64,000 bases of DNA from Knoellia koreensis (GTDB lineage: Bacteria > Actinomycetota > Actinomycetes > Actinomycetales > Dermatophilaceae): NCBI RefSeq assembly GCF_013041615.1, contig NZ_JABEPQ010000002.1, positions 744,001-808,000 of the forward strand, in the 5' to 3' direction. Positions 27,878 through 36,466 of the stretch are shown piece after piece; the first letter of the stretch is position 1; each line of letters opens with the position of its first letter. The translations under genes and the position numbers were made by a program. The notes beneath the pieces were generated by a model that was given only the letters and a program-made list of their open reading frames with translations, made no database searches and was not told where the DNA came from.

Positions 27878-28696
27878 TTAGCGGACGGCGGCGTCGTAGA
27901 GCGCCTTCTTGGACAGACCGGTGGTCGCCGCGACGTCGGCGCACACGTCCTTGAGCCGCTCACCTGCGGCAACGCGCTCCCGTATGCCGGGTAGAGCCTC
28001 CTCGACGGATGTCACCGTTGCCGCCGGGGCACCGCTGACGACGACGGTGATCTCGCCCTTGACCCCGTCGGCGGCCCAGGCGGCCAGCTCGGCGAGCCCG
28101 CCGCGCTTGACCTCCTCGTAGGTCTTGGTCAGCTCCCGGCAGACCGCGGCCTGCCGGTCGGCGCCGAACGCTTCCGCCATCGCGGACAGCGACGCCGCGA
28201 TCCGGTGCGGAGCCTCGAAGAAGACCATGGTGCGGCGCTCGTCGGCGAGGGCCGCGAGCGCCCGTGCCTTCTCACCCGGCTTGCGCGGCAGGAAGCCCTC
28301 GAAGCAGAACCGGTCGACCGGCATACCCGACACCGCCAGGGCCATGAGCACGGCGCTGGGCCCGGGCACGCAGGTGACGCGCACGTCGGCGGCGACGGCC
28401 GCGGACACGAGCCGGTACCCCGGGTCCGACACCGACGGCATACCCGCGTCGGTCACGACGACCACACGGTCGCCCGCGATCAGCCGCTCGACCAGCTCGG
28501 GGGTCCGCGCCGACTCGTTGTGCTCGTGGTAGCTCACCACCGACCCCGCGGGCGTCACGCCCAGCTCGGCGCACAACCGGCGCAGCCGTCTCGTGTCCTC
28601 GGCGGCCACGACGTCGGCGCTCGCGAGCTCCTCGGCCAGCCGGGGCGCGGCGTCGCGCGGGTCACCGATCGGAGTGGCGGCCAGGACGAGGGTCAC
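27878..28696 (-). CDS. rsmI: 16S rRNA (cytidine1402-2'-O)-methyltransferase
   Basis: 272 residues, tetrapyrrole-methylase fold. Methylates the ribose of C1402 in the decoding centre. Signature pieces: LVLAATPIGDPRDAAPRL, AAEDTRRLRRL, VVVVTDAGMPSVSDPGYRLV, VPGPSAVLMALAVSGMP, FEGFLPRK, MVFFEAPHRI and RELTKTYEEV. The C-terminal helical piece ends GLSKKALYDAAVR. GTG 28696 is chosen because the fold starts there; the frame continues upstream without coding character. It is divergent from pmt, the order seen in mycobacteria. Confidence 0.95.
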   Translation of the reverse strand: MTLVLAATPIGDPRDAAPRLAEELASADVVAAEDTRRLRRLCAELGVTPAGSVVSYHEHNESARTPELVERLIAGDRVVVVTDAGMPSVSDPGYRLVSAAVAADVRVTCVPGPSAVLMALAVSGMPVDRFCFEGFLPRKPGEKARALAALADERRTMVFFEAPHRIAASLSAMAEAFGADRQAAVCRELTKTYEEVKRGGLAELAAWAADGVKGEITVVVSGAPAATVTSVEEALPGIRERVAAGERLKDVCADVAATTGLSKKALYDAAVR

Positions 28697-28735
28697 TGGC
28701 TCATCCTCGCAGCCCCGCAGATTAGGGTGCTCGGC

Positions 28736-30292
28736 ATGACCCGGGTGGACGAGCTGCGCGCCCGCCTGCTCGGGTTCCGGCCGACCGACACCCTGTGGGG
28801 CTGGCTCGGGCCGCTGTTCTTCGCGGCGGTCGGCGGGGTGTTGCGGTTCTGGTCGCTGGACCGGCCGCACCAGCTGGTCTTCGACGAGACCTACTACGTC
28901 AAGCAGGGCGTCTCGATGCTGGAGTACGGCGTCGAGATGCGCGTGCCCGACACGATCAAGAAGCCCGACGAGCTGTTCACGCGCGGCACCCCGGACGTCT
29001 TCGGCACCGAGGGCGACCTGGTCGTCCACCCGCCCGTCGGCAAGTGGGTCATCGCCGTTGGCGAGCAGATCTTCGGGCAGACGTCGTCGTGGGGCTGGCG
29101 GTTCTCGGTGGCGGTGCTCGGCACCCTGTCGATCCTCATGATCGGGCGAGCCGCGCGACGGATGTTCGGGTCGAGCCTGCTCGGGACCATAGCGGCCTTC
29201 CTCGTGGCGTTCGAGGGGCACCACTTCGTGCAATCACGGACGGGGCTGCTCGACCTCATCGTCATGTTCTGGGCGCTGGCGGCGTTCTGCGCGCTGCTGA
29301 TCGACCGCGACCGGTCGCGCGAGATCCTCGCCGAGAAGGTCGCCGGGATGTCGGTGCGCCAGCTCGCCACGGGGCTCGGGCCATGGCTCGGGTGGCGGCC
29401 GTGGCGGTGGGTCGCCGGCATCTGCCTCGGGCTGGCCGCCGGCACCAAGTGGTCGGGGCTGTTCTTCCTCGTGGCCTTCGGGCTGATGACGGTGTGGTGG
29501 GACCTGGGTGCGCGGCGGGCCGCGGGGCTGCGGCACTGGTTCTGGGGCACGATCACCAGGGATGGCCTGTGGGCGGCGCTGGTCATGTGCGGCCTCACCG
29601 CGATCACCTACGTCACCTCGTGGGTGGGCTGGTTCCGGTCCGACGGCGGCTACGACCGGCAGTGGGCCGAGCTCAACCCCGGCAAGGGCGTGCAGTGGCT
29701 GCCGCCGGCGTTCCGGTCCCTGTGGCAGTACCACACCGAGATCTACGCCTTTCACCGCAACCTTCACGACGACCACCCCTACAAGACCAACCCGTGGTCG
29801 TGGGTCATCCAGGGCCGTCCGACGTCGTTCTTCTACGAGGGTCCCAAGCGCGGGGAGGACGGCTGCACGGTGGCGCAGTGCAGCAAGGCCATCACCTCGC
29901 TCGGCACCGTGTCGATCTGGTGGCTGGGCGCGATCGCGATCTTCGTCTGCCTCTACTACTGGCTGTTCCGGCGCGACTGGCGTGCCGGGGCGATCGTCGC
30001 CGGGTTGGTCGGCGGCTACCTGCCGTGGTTCCCGCTGGCCGAGCGCACCATCTACTCCTTCTACACGGTGGCGTTCGAGCCGTGGGTGATCTTCGCGGTG
30101 GTGTTCGTGCTGGGCCTGGTCCTCGGCAAACGCACCGACTCGTGGCGTCGCCGGGAGCTCGGCCTGTATGCCGTGGGCGCGTTCTGCCTGCTCACGCTGG
30201 CGTTGTTCGCGTTCTTCTGGCCGATCTACACGGCGCAGGTGATCCCGCAGAGCCAGTGGTCGCTGCGGATGTGGTTCCCCAGCTGGGTGTGA
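28736..30292 (+). CDS. pmt: Dolichyl-phosphate-mannose-protein mannosyltransferase (PMT)
   Basis: 518 residues, GT39-family membrane enzyme that O-mannosylates secreted proteins from polyprenyl-phosphate mannose. About ten membrane helices. Catalytic loop 1 holds the paired acidic residues FDETYYV; HPPVGKW and the FEGHHFVQSRTGLLDL region follow. The long extracytoplasmic loop includes YHTEIYAFHRNL and PWSWVIQGRPTSFFYEG. The C-terminal PMT_4TMC block ends in PIYTAQVIP. A TAGGGT -10 box sits 7 nt before the ATG, implying leaderless translation. Confidence 0.94.
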   Translation: MTRVDELRARLLGFRPTDTLWGWLGPLFFAAVGGVLRFWSLDRPHQLVFDETYYVKQGVSMLEYGVEMRVPDTIKKPDELFTRGTPDVFGTEGDLVVHPPVGKWVIAVGEQIFGQTSSWGWRFSVAVLGTLSILMIGRAARRMFGSSLLGTIAAFLVAFEGHHFVQSRTGLLDLIVMFWALAAFCALLIDRDRSREILAEKVAGMSVRQLATGLGPWLGWRPWRWVAGICLGLAAGTKWSGLFFLVAFGLMTVWWDLGARRAAGLRHWFWGTITRDGLWAALVMCGLTAITYVTSWVGWFRSDGGYDRQWAELNPGKGVQWLPPAFRSLWQYHTEIYAFHRNLHDDHPYKTNPWSWVIQGRPTSFFYEGPKRGEDGCTVAQCSKAITSLGTVSIWWLGAIAIFVCLYYWLFRRDWRAGAIVAGLVGGYLPWFPLAERTIYSFYTVAFEPWVIFAVVFVLGLVLGKRTDSWRRRELGLYAVGAFCLLTLALFAFFWPIYTAQVIPQSQWSLRMWFPSWV

Positions 30293-30322
30293 CCCGCGTG
30301 GCCGGCGGGCAGGTCCCCGGGA

Positions 30323-30480
30323 CTTTCGGCCACTCGGCCGAGTGCGCGGCCCGCCCGCGGCTAAGGCCCCGGAACTTTCGGCCACTGGGCCGAGTTTTCC
30401 GCCAGCCCTCGGCCAGGACCCCGCAACTTTCGGCCACTCGCCCGAAAACTCGCCACCGTGCCACGCACCGGGCGCCCGCA
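30323..30480. repeat. Three tandem units of the 52-bp hairpin repeat
   Basis: Units start at 30323, 30375 and 30427, exactly 52 bp apart. Each opens with CTTTCGGCCACT and ends with a G(A/C)AA before the next unit; the middle parts differ. The third unit has the full palindromic form (TTTCGG...CCCGAAAA), while the first two pair differently (CGGCC...GGCCG). The array fills the gap between pmt and the L,D-transpeptidase gene. Confidence 0.85.
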
Positions 30481-30529
30481 ACCCAGCAAGGGTCCGGCCG
30501 ATCCGGAGGGTCCCCTAGCATTGGCCATC

Positions 30530-31429
30530 ATGGGTGAGACCGACGCGGCACGGCCCGGCATGAGGCGGCTGCGCGCCGCCCGCCGCAACCGTCGTCGCCG
30601 CATCATCCGGCGCCGCCGGGTGGCTGCCGGGTTGCTGCTGCTTGCCCTCGTCGGGGCCATCGCGGCGACCGTCAACTGGGTCAAGGGCAGCGACGCGGTC
30701 GAGCTGGGTCGTGTGGGTGCCGCCGCCGGGCGTTCCGGGGCGCCGGAGTCCACCAGCGACGCGGGCGACGCCACCCAGGCCGGCTCTGCGGTCCCGGGCC
30801 CGGGCTCGCCCGGTGGTCCCGGCGCGCCGACGACCGCACCCACGACGGACCAGGCGTCCCTACCGCTCAGCCCGGCGGTAGCCGCCAAGGTGCCGGCCAC
30901 CTCGACCCAAGTGGTGCTGGTCGAGGGCACCGGCATCGACAGCAACAAGGCCACGGTGCGGTTGCTCCAGCGAGACTCCGGCTGGGTCGAGAAGGGCTCC
31001 TGGTCGGCGCACGTCGGCAAGTCGGGCTGGTCGGCCAACCACCGCGAGGGCGACCTGCGCACCCCCATCGGGGTCTTCACCCTCAGCGACGCCGGTGGCC
31101 GCCTCGCCGACCCCGGTGCAGCGCTGCCCTACCACCGCTCGAACGCCTTCCAGGCACCCGCGCCGAGCCCCGGTTTCGGCGACTCCGACATCGACGCATT
31201 CGACTACGTCGTGGCGATCGACTACAACCGCGTCCCCGGCCGCTCACCCCTGGACTGGACCCGCCCCAAGGGCATGGGCGCCGGCGGCGGCATCTGGCTG
31301 CACGTCGACCGCGGCGGCCCGACCCACGGCTGCGTCGCGCTGCCGAAGGCCGCCATGAAGCTGCTCCTGACCGAGCTCGACCCCAAGCGCCGCCCGGTCG
31401 TCGTCATGGGCCCGAGCGACTCACTCTGA
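30530..31429 (+). CDS. L,D-transpeptidase family protein (YkuD)
   Basis: 299 residues. An Arg-rich N-terminus (residues 8-30) precedes a single membrane anchor (about 33-50) and an 80-residue Gly/Ala/Pro/Thr linker, then the YkuD domain from about residue 120. The catalytic motif is [15 protein letters not shown] with Cys as nucleophile and the upstream His. [16 protein letters not shown] is the family's early signature. It forms 3-3 peptidoglycan cross-links or attaches proteins to them. A TAGCAT -10 box 8 nt before the ATG suggests leaderless translation. Its end overlaps the convergent CoA-transferase gene by 9 bp. Confidence 0.88.
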   Translation: MGETDAARPGMRRLRAARRNRRRRIIRRRRVAAGLLLLALVGAIAATVNWVKGSDAVELGRVGAAAGRSGAPESTSDAGDATQAGSAVPGPGSPGGPGAPTTAPTTDQASLPLSPAVAAKVPATSTQVVLVEGTGIDSNKATVRLLQRDSGWVEKGSWSAHVGKSGWSANHREGDLRTPIGVFTLSDAGGRLADPGAALPYHRSNAFQAPAPSPGFGDSDIDAFDYVVAIDYNRVPGRSPLDWTRPKGMGAGGGIWLHVDRGGPTHGCVALPKAAMKLLLTELDPKRRPVVVMGPSDSL

Positions 31430-32551
31430 GCGGTCGCGCCACTCCTCGAGCACCTCACCGAGGCTGACTTCGCGGGCGGTCGGCGGCACCGGCGCAGCCC
31501 GTCGGGAGAAGCGTGGCGCAGGTGCAGCCTGCGGTATGCCGCCCGCCTCGGCGATGACTCCCCGCGCAGCCAGGTGCGGGTCGGCCTCGGCCTCGTCCCA
31601 CGTGAGGACGGGGGTCACGCAGGCGTCCGTGCCGGCATACACCGCGTCCCACTCGTCACGGGTGCGGCTGGCGAACGCGGCCGCGAGCCGCTCCCGCAGC
31701 CGCGGCCACTGGTCGCGGTCCCACTGCCCGGGGACGTCGCCCGACTCGAGGCCGAGACCGGCGAGCATGGCGGCGAAGAACTGCGGCTCGATGGCGGCGA
31801 CGGCGACGTGGCGGCCGTCGGCACACGCGTAGGTGTCGTAGAACGGGGCGGACCCGTCGAGCAGGTTCGTGCCGCGGCCGGTCCGCCACAGCCCCGCGGC
31901 TCGCATCGACCACTGCATCTGGGCGAGCGCGCTCACACCGTCGACGATCGCCGCGTCGACGACCTGCCCACGACCCGTGCGCTGCCCCTCCCACAGTGCC
32001 GCCAGCACGCCCACGACGAGGAACATCGACCCGCCGCCGAAGTCGCCGACGAGGTTGAGGGGCGGCACCGGTGGCTCGCCCGCGCGGCCGATGTTGTCGA
32101 GCACGCCAGTGAGGCCGAGGTAGTTGAGGTCGTGGCCGGCGGTGTGCGCGCGCGGACCGTCCTGCCCCCAGCCGGTCATGCGGGCGTAGACGAGGCGCGG
32201 GTTGGCCTCGAGGCACTCGTCGGGCCCGAGCCCGAGCCGCTCGGCCACACCGGGACGGAATCCCTCGACGAGGACGTCCGCGCCAGCCACGAGATCACGC
32301 ACCTGCGCGAGGTCGTCGGCCGACTTGAGGTCTGCGTGGACGACCCTGCGGCCGCGCAGCAGCACATCGGGCGAGTCGCCGGCGCCGGGCACGAGGTCGG
32401 CGGTCGCGCCACGCCGCTCGACCCGCACGACGTCGGCGCCGAGATCGGCGAGCACCATGCACGCGTGCGGGGCGGGACCGATGCCGGCCAGCTCCACCAC
32501 CCGCACGCCGACGAGCGGCCCGGTCGGGTGGTCGGGTGATGGGGTGCTCAC
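31421..32551 (-). CDS. CaiB/BaiF family CoA transferase (alpha-methylacyl-CoA racemase-like)
   Basis: 376 residues from GTG 32551; the frame upstream is non-coding in character. Class III CoA-transferase fold: [62 protein letters not shown], and [12 protein letters not shown], followed by the catalytic region [17 protein letters not shown]. The pattern HDLNYL with GPxPF-type loops fits the racemase branch, which epimerises 2-methylacyl-CoA during branched-fatty-acid degradation. A TAACCT box just upstream suggests leaderless transcription. No beta-oxidation genes are adjacent. Confidence 0.88.
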   Translation of the reverse strand: MSTPSPDHPTGPLVGVRVVELAGIGPAPHACMVLADLGADVVRVERRGATADLVPGAGDSPDVLLRGRRVVHADLKSADDLAQVRDLVAGADVLVEGFRPGVAERLGLGPDECLEANPRLVYARMTGWGQDGPRAHTAGHDLNYLGLTGVLDNIGRAGEPPVPPLNLVGDFGGGSMFLVVGVLAALWEGQRTGRGQVVDAAIVDGVSALAQMQWSMRAAGLWRTGRGTNLLDGSAPFYDTYACADGRHVAVAAIEPQFFAAMLAGLGLESGDVPGQWDRDQWPRLRERLAAAFASRTRDEWDAVYAGTDACVTPVLTWDEAEADPHLAARGVIAEAGGIPQAAPAPRFSRRAAPVPPTAREVSLGEVLEEWRDRSE

Positions 32552-32574
32552 CCTGCAGAGGTTAGGGCGCCGGG

Positions 32575-32710
32575 GGTATGCCGTGTCGCGGGCGGGCGAC
32601 CACGCTCGCCGTCCGCGGGGCGGCCTCGTGCTCAGCCGGGCGCGCGAATGCTGACCACGGTCGTCGGCCGGCGGCCCCCTCGGGCGCACGGGGTGAGCAC
32701 GCGGCATACC
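32575..32710. repeat. Intergenic element bounded by inverted GGTATGCCG(C/T)GTG arms
   Basis: The left arm GGTATGCCGTG (32575-32585) and right arm CACGCGGCATACC (32698-32710) are inverted copies of the heptamer-containing word. The interior 32593-32636 is 37/44 identical, without gaps, to 44091-44134 next to tRNA-Ala, so at least part of the element is dispersed. It lies between the CoA-transferase and sigma/RsbT genes, both reading away from it. Confidence 0.6.
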
Positions 32711-32777
32711 TGCTGACCTGCGGCGACATCGACCACCAAGGCCGCGCGCGGACCGGTCCGGACGTAGGGTTGGGGCC

Positions 32778-33860
32778 GTGACCGCTACCTCGGCGGGGGT
32801 TGAGGGACCTCCTCCTGAAGCCGACGAGCTCCTGGCGCTGCTGCGCCGGGTGGTCGGCGCACGCGTAGGCGGGCACCCGGACGCCGAGGACCTGGTGCAG
32901 GAGGCCTACCTGCGCGTGCTCGCGGCCTCGGACCGGATCGACCCGGGGATGACGGAGGCGTATGCCGTCACCACGGCACGCAACCTCGTCGCCTCGCACT
33001 GGCGGCAGGGTGACCGCTTCAAGCGCCACCAGCACCGACTGGTCGACCTCGACGAGCCTGATGACCCCGTGCGCCGGATGGAGGGCATCGAGGACCAGGG
33101 CGCGATGGCGCGGGCGCTCGCGACGTTCACCGACGACGAACGGGAGCTGCTGGTCGCCCACGAGGTCCACGGCACGCCCACCGCCAAGCTCGCCGCGGAG
33201 CAGAACTCGACCGCGGGAGCCGTCGCCGCCAAGCTGCACCGGCTGCGCGCCCGGCTGCGGGTGGAGTACCTCCTTGCGCACGAGAACATCGACCTGCCCA
33301 GTGACGAGTGCCGCCCGGTGCTCGTGGCCGTGTCCCTGCGGGACCGCCGGCGGCAGCGGGAGACCAAGGCTGAGAACCACCGGCTGCGCTGCGAGGTCTG
33401 CCAGGACCTGGCCCTGCGGCTCGAGCAGCAGGAGCCCGAGCGCGACGACTTCGCCCGCATCCGCATCGCCGTCGACGCCGACATCGTCACCGCCCGGCAG
33501 AAGGCACGCGAGCTGGCGAGCGCACTCGGCTTCCCCGGGGTCGACCTCACCGTCATCGCGACCGCCGTGTCGGAGATGACCCGAAACATCGTCCGGTTCG
33601 CCGGCGAGGGACAGGTCGAGATCGAGCTCGTGAACGGCGAGGCACCCGGCCGACGCGGCGTCCAGGTCATCGTGCGTGACGCCGGACCCGGCATACCCGA
33701 CATCGAGGCGGCGATGCGCGACGGCTACAGCACGTACCACGGCCTCGGCCTCGGGCTACCCGGCGCACGCAGGCTCATGGACGACTTCGAACTGGTGACC
33801 GCGGACGGTCGCGGCACCACCATCACGATGACCAAGTGGCAACAAGGAGCGAAGAAGTGA
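32778..33860 (+). CDS. Sigma-70 (ECF-like) factor fused to zinc anti-sigma segment and RsbT-type kinase
   Basis: 360 residues with four parts. Residues 18-90: sigma region 2 ([29 protein letters not shown]). Residues 105-168: sigma region 4 ([33 protein letters not shown]). Residues 172-215: a zinc anti-sigma-like HxxxCxxC (His201, Cys205, Cys208, with Cys178 upstream). Residues 225-360: a GHKL kinase of RsbT type, with N box [12 protein letters not shown]1 DAGPGIPD and G2 [17 protein letters not shown]. RsbT is the stressosome's switch kinase. TAGGGT stands 7 nt before the GTG, so the start is probably leaderless. Its stop overlaps the rsbR start. Confidence 0.9.
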   Translation: MTATSAGVEGPPPEADELLALLRRVVGARVGGHPDAEDLVQEAYLRVLAASDRIDPGMTEAYAVTTARNLVASHWRQGDRFKRHQHRLVDLDEPDDPVRRMEGIEDQGAMARALATFTDDERELLVAHEVHGTPTAKLAAEQNSTAGAVAAKLHRLRARLRVEYLLAHENIDLPSDECRPVLVAVSLRDRRRQRETKAENHRLRCEVCQDLALRLEQQEPERDDFARIRIAVDADIVTARQKARELASALGFPGVDLTVIATAVSEMTRNIVRFAGEGQVEIELVNGEAPGRRGVQVIVRDAGPGIPDIEAAMRDGYSTYHGLGLGLPGARRLMDDFELVTADGRGTTITMTKWQQGAKK

Positions 33861-34762
33861 GCGAGAGCATCAGCACCGACCCGTTCGGCGGGCTCGACAC
33901 CACGTCCACCGCGGTGACCGACGAGCAGCTCCTGCCCGAGCTCGTGGCCCACCTGCGCGAGCACCGCGCCAAGCTGCGCGACGAGTGGGCGCGCCGCATC
34001 CAGGAGGCGCACCTGCTCGAGGCCATGACCGCCCAGGAGATGGCGGTCGAGACCACCTCGGTCTACGACAACTACGTCGAGGTGCTCGAGACGGGCAGCG
34101 TCGAGGCGCTGCAGCAGTACGCGCGCGACCTGTCCGAGCGGATCATCCCGCGCGGGGTGGAGACGCACGAGGTCGTCGGCATCGTCCTGCTGCTGCGCGA
34201 CGTTCTCGCCCGGTCGCTCTTCGAGAAGTACCAGCGAGACTTCGGCCTCCTCAACCAGATTCTCGACGCCTACGAGCCGGCGGCCAACCGGATCGCCAAC
34301 ACCGTGGCGGTCAGCTTCGTCGAGGAACGCGAGCGCGTCATCCGCCAGCAGCAGGACGCGCTGCGCGAGCTGTCGACGCCGGTGCTGCCGGTCCGCGAGC
34401 GGCTGCTGATCCTGCCGATCATCGGCGTCCTCGACAGCGAACGCGCCCGCCAGCTCACCGAACAGCTGCTCACCGGCATCCGCACCCACCGCGCCAAGGT
34501 CGTCGTGATCGACATCACGGGTGCCCCCGAGGTCGACGCGGTGGTGGCCAACCACCTCGTACAGACCGTCGACGCGTCACGCCTCATGGGTGCGAGCGTC
34601 ATCATCACTGGACTGTCCCCGACCATCGCCCAGACACTGGTGACACTCGGGGTCGACCTCAGCAAGATGAACACCATTGGTGACCTCCAGGGCGGCCTGG
34701 AGGAAGCAGAGCGGCTGCTCGGCTTCACCGTGACCAAGGAGGAGGGCTCGTCCCAGCTGTGA
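33857..34762 (+). CDS. rsbR: Stressosome protein RsbR-like (RsbRD N-domain plus STAS)
   Basis: 301 residues from GTG 33857, overlapping the previous stop. The N-terminal half (about residues 20-165) is an all-helical RsbR co-antagonist domain with LLPELVAHLREHRAKLRDEW and FGLLNQILDAYEPAANRIA. The C-terminal STAS domain begins ELSTPVLPVRERLLILPIIG. Both phosphorylatable threonines known from Bacillus RsbRA have equivalents: Thr in LSTPVLPV and Thr in VIDITGAP. It should form the sensory scaffold with RsbS. The globin-like sensor fold of B. subtilis RsbR is replaced by the RsbRD type, so the signal is unknown. Confidence 0.9.
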   Translation: MSESISTDPFGGLDTTSTAVTDEQLLPELVAHLREHRAKLRDEWARRIQEAHLLEAMTAQEMAVETTSVYDNYVEVLETGSVEALQQYARDLSERIIPRGVETHEVVGIVLLLRDVLARSLFEKYQRDFGLLNQILDAYEPAANRIANTVAVSFVEERERVIRQQQDALRELSTPVLPVRERLLILPIIGVLDSERARQLTEQLLTGIRTHRAKVVVIDITGAPEVDAVVANHLVQTVDASRLMGASVIITGLSPTIAQTLVTLGVDLSKMNTIGDLQGGLEEAERLLGFTVTKEEGSSQL

Positions 34763-35154
34763 GCACCGGACCGGCGCTGTTTTCGATCCTGCGACAGGGT
34801 CAGTACCTCGTCGCGTCGGTCCACACTGCCCTCGACGACTCCCAGATGCTGCGGCTGCAGGGTGACCTCGTCGAGGAGGTCGGCCGGTCCCGCAGCCGCG
34901 GGATCATCATCGACGTGGCCGCGCTGGACGTGCTCGACTCCTTTGGCACCAAGACCCTGGGAGCCATTGCGGAGATGGCCCGGCTGCGGGGTGCGACCAC
35001 GGTGATCGTGGGGATCCAGCCCGATGTCGCCTTCGCGATGGTGCAGCTGGGCATGGGCACAGGGGCCGTCGCCACCGCTCTCGACCTCGAAGAAGGACTC
35101 GCCTTCCTCGATGACACGCTGGCTCTGCCGTCCACCGTGCGGCACGGTCAATGA
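34759..35154 (+). CDS. rsbS: STAS-domain protein RsbS-like
   Basis: 131 residues, one STAS domain. The pattern FSILRQGQYLVASVHTALDD, then GIIIDVAALDVLDSFGTKTLG, then ATTVIVGIQPDVAFAMVQLG matches RsbS. Ser in VLDSFGTK corresponds to the serine RsbT phosphorylates to release itself from the stressosome. The GTG start overlaps the rsbR stop (GTGA), so stoichiometric translation is expected. Chain length and lack of an N-terminal domain separate it from RsbR and make RsbV less likely, though an RsbV-like role in direct kinase binding cannot be excluded. Confidence 0.88.
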   Translation: MSTGPALFSILRQGQYLVASVHTALDDSQMLRLQGDLVEEVGRSRSRGIIIDVAALDVLDSFGTKTLGAIAEMARLRGATTVIVGIQPDVAFAMVQLGMGTGAVATALDLEEGLAFLDDTLALPSTVRHGQ

Positions 35155-35447
35155 CGACCCCGGCGACCGACGACGGGCTGACCCGCAACTACCGGGCGGC
35201 CTTCCTGCGCTACCTGCCCCGCCAGGACGAAGCCGCGCTCGCGGCGGCATACGACCTCGGCCGGTCCTCACTTCATGACGGCGTCAGCGTCCTCGACCTG
35301 GTGACCGTGCACCACCACGTGCTCGGGGAGGTCGTGCGCGCGACCGTCGTGGACGACGTGGACGACGTGGTGCGGCGGGCCGGTGAGTTCCTGGCCGAGG
35401 TGCTGGCGACCTCGGACATGGTGCAGCGCTCCCTGCAACGCGACTGA
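35151..35447 (+). CDS. Free-standing RsbU N-terminal domain (RsbT-binding)
   Basis: 98 residues, entirely helical. The pattern LTRNYRAAFLRYLPRQDEAALAAAYDLGRSSLHDGVSVLDLVTVHHH matches the N-terminal domain of RsbU, which dimerises and docks RsbT. In RsbU this is followed by a PP2C phosphatase, but here the protein stops after the domain and no PP2C gene follows. ATG 35151 overlaps the rsbS stop by 4 bp. It may act as an RsbT sink, adapter or decoy. A terminator-like hairpin follows directly. Confidence 0.82.
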   Translation: MTTPATDDGLTRNYRAAFLRYLPRQDEAALAAAYDLGRSSLHDGVSVLDLVTVHHHVLGEVVRATVVDDVDDVVRRAGEFLAEVLATSDMVQRSLQRD

Positions 35448-35448
35448 C

Positions 35449-35472
35449 CCTCCCCCTTTGGGGGGGTGGGGA
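35449..35472 (+). terminator. Terminator of the stressosome-like operon
   Basis: A run CCCTCCCCC followed by TTTG and GGGGGGGTGGGG forms a GC-only stem with a small loop starting within 2-3 bp of the last stop codon. No T-tract follows. The downstream secreted-protein gene is therefore likely expressed separately. Confidence 0.6.
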
Positions 35473-35703
35473 TGCCAGAGGGCTGCCAGAGGCGCAGTAT
35501 GCCGCGCGGCTGGCATCCCGGAGGACGTGCGTTTGCGCAGGTCAGCGGCGTGGACGCGACGGGCCGCAGCACATGACGCGGGAAACGGCAGCAATTTCTC
35601 GCGAGATCCGCTTGCCCAGCCCGCGTCATGCCGGAAGGGGCTGGCGCTCTACTCCCGTGATGGCGGCCAACCGCTGCCACGACCGCTCACGAAGGAGTTA
35701 CCC

Positions 35704-36255
35704 ATGAACCTCCGTACCACTCTCGTCAGTGGCGCCACCGCCTCGGTCCTCGCCGCCACGCTCTTCGCGGCCCCCGCGATGGCCTCCGCCGCCCCTGCTG
35801 CCGCCGCCAAGCCGGCCGCCATGGGGCAGGCCAAGAAGGTGGCGTCCTCGACGGTCCCCGTCACCGGCACGCTCGCCGACGGCTCCGCCTTCAGCGGCGC
35901 GCTGAGCGGCCTCAAGACCTCCGTGGTCGACGGCGTCCTCACCATGACCGGCACCGTCACCGGCACCGGGCTGCCGGCCGGCGGCACGACCTTCACCGCC
36001 CCGGTCCAGTCCCTCGCCGCCCCGGCCGGCTGCAACATCCTCAACCTCGACCTGGGGCCGCTGCACCTCGACCTGCTCGGTCTGGTCATCGACCTCGCCC
36101 CGGTCAACCTGGACATCACCGCGGTGCCCGGCAGCGGCAAGCTGCTCGGCAACCTGCTGTGCGGCATCGCCAAGATCCTCGACACCGGCGGCCCGCTCTC
36201 GGCCCTGCTGAACAAGCTGAACAAGCTTCTCTCAGGCCTCGGCCTGGGACTGTGA
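35704..36255 (+). CDS. Secreted small hydrophobic protein of unknown function
   Basis: 183 residues. A clear signal peptide (residues 1-30, cleavage after AMASAAPA-type alanines) precedes an Ala/Lys stretch, a beta-rich segment with repeated Thr-Gly (VPVTGTLADGSAF, TMTGTVTGTGLP) and a Leu-rich C-terminus in which Leu-Asp pairs repeat (LNLDLGPLHLDLLGLVIDLAPVNLDI). It ends in a Leu/Gly helix. Two cysteines (NILN, LLCG segments) could be bridged. ATG 35704 has AAGGAG 9 nt upstream, a strong site. I do not recognise a functional family; the type is widespread in actinobacteria. Tandem strong hairpins follow. Confidence 0.75.
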   Translation: MNLRTTLVSGATASVLAATLFAAPAMASAAPAAAAKPAAMGQAKKVASSTVPVTGTLADGSAFSGALSGLKTSVVDGVLTMTGTVTGTGLPAGGTTFTAPVQSLAAPAGCNILNLDLGPLHLDLLGLVIDLAPVNLDITAVPGSGKLLGNLLCGIAKILDTGGPLSALLNKLNKLLSGLGLGL

Positions 36256-36291
36256 TGTAAAGCGGGTCACAGCTCCCGGTTGGGAAGAAGA

Positions 36292-36394
36292 GGGTCCCGG
36301 CGCCACGCCCCCTCATCGGTGGCGCCGGGACCCGGCCGGTTCATCCCGGTTGCAGGACGAAGCGGGTCGGGCACGCCAGGTGCCCGACCCGCTT
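36292..36394 (+). terminator. Tandem terminator hairpins after the secreted-protein gene
   Basis: Hairpin one: GGGTCCCGGCGCCAC (36292-36306) pairs perfectly with 36319-36333 across a 12-nt loop. Hairpin two: AAGCGGGTCGGGCA (36360-36373) pairs perfectly with 36381-36394 across 7 nt and ends in TTT. Two perfect stems in a row suggest a strongly expressed upstream gene. Confidence 0.8.
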
Positions 36395-36431
36395 TCGCCT
36401 GTGCGCCAACGCTTTACGGCTGCAGAGGCGA

Positions 36432-36462
36432 GGTATGCCGTGTGGTCACCACGCGGCATACC
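36432..36462. repeat. Minimal inverted GTATGCC element
   Basis: GGTATGCCGTGTGGT (36432-36446), a single C, then ACCACGCGGCATACC (36448-36462): a 31-bp near-perfect palindrome with one wobble. It sits 4 bp before the end of the ROK gene and is the shortest form of the paired heptamer arms also found at 32575-32710 and 57778-57865. Confidence 0.8.
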
Positions 36463-36466
36463 CCGG

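Noticed and set aside
30323-30480. CRISPR-like array (about 25-nt repeat, 27-nt spacer, 52-bp period)
   Set aside because: The repeats are imperfect, spacers in other arrays are similar to each other, arrays have only two or three units, and no cas gene is present.
32778-33860. Sigma/RsbT fusion as an assembly artefact of two overlapping genes
   Set aside because: The frame is continuous through a coherent zinc segment and helical linker with normal codon use. No start or ribosome site precedes the kinase part.
35448-35703. Hidden PP2C gene downstream of the RsbU-like domain
   Set aside because: The 256-bp gap is too short and has stops in all frames before the secreted-protein gene; no phosphatase motif occurs nearby.
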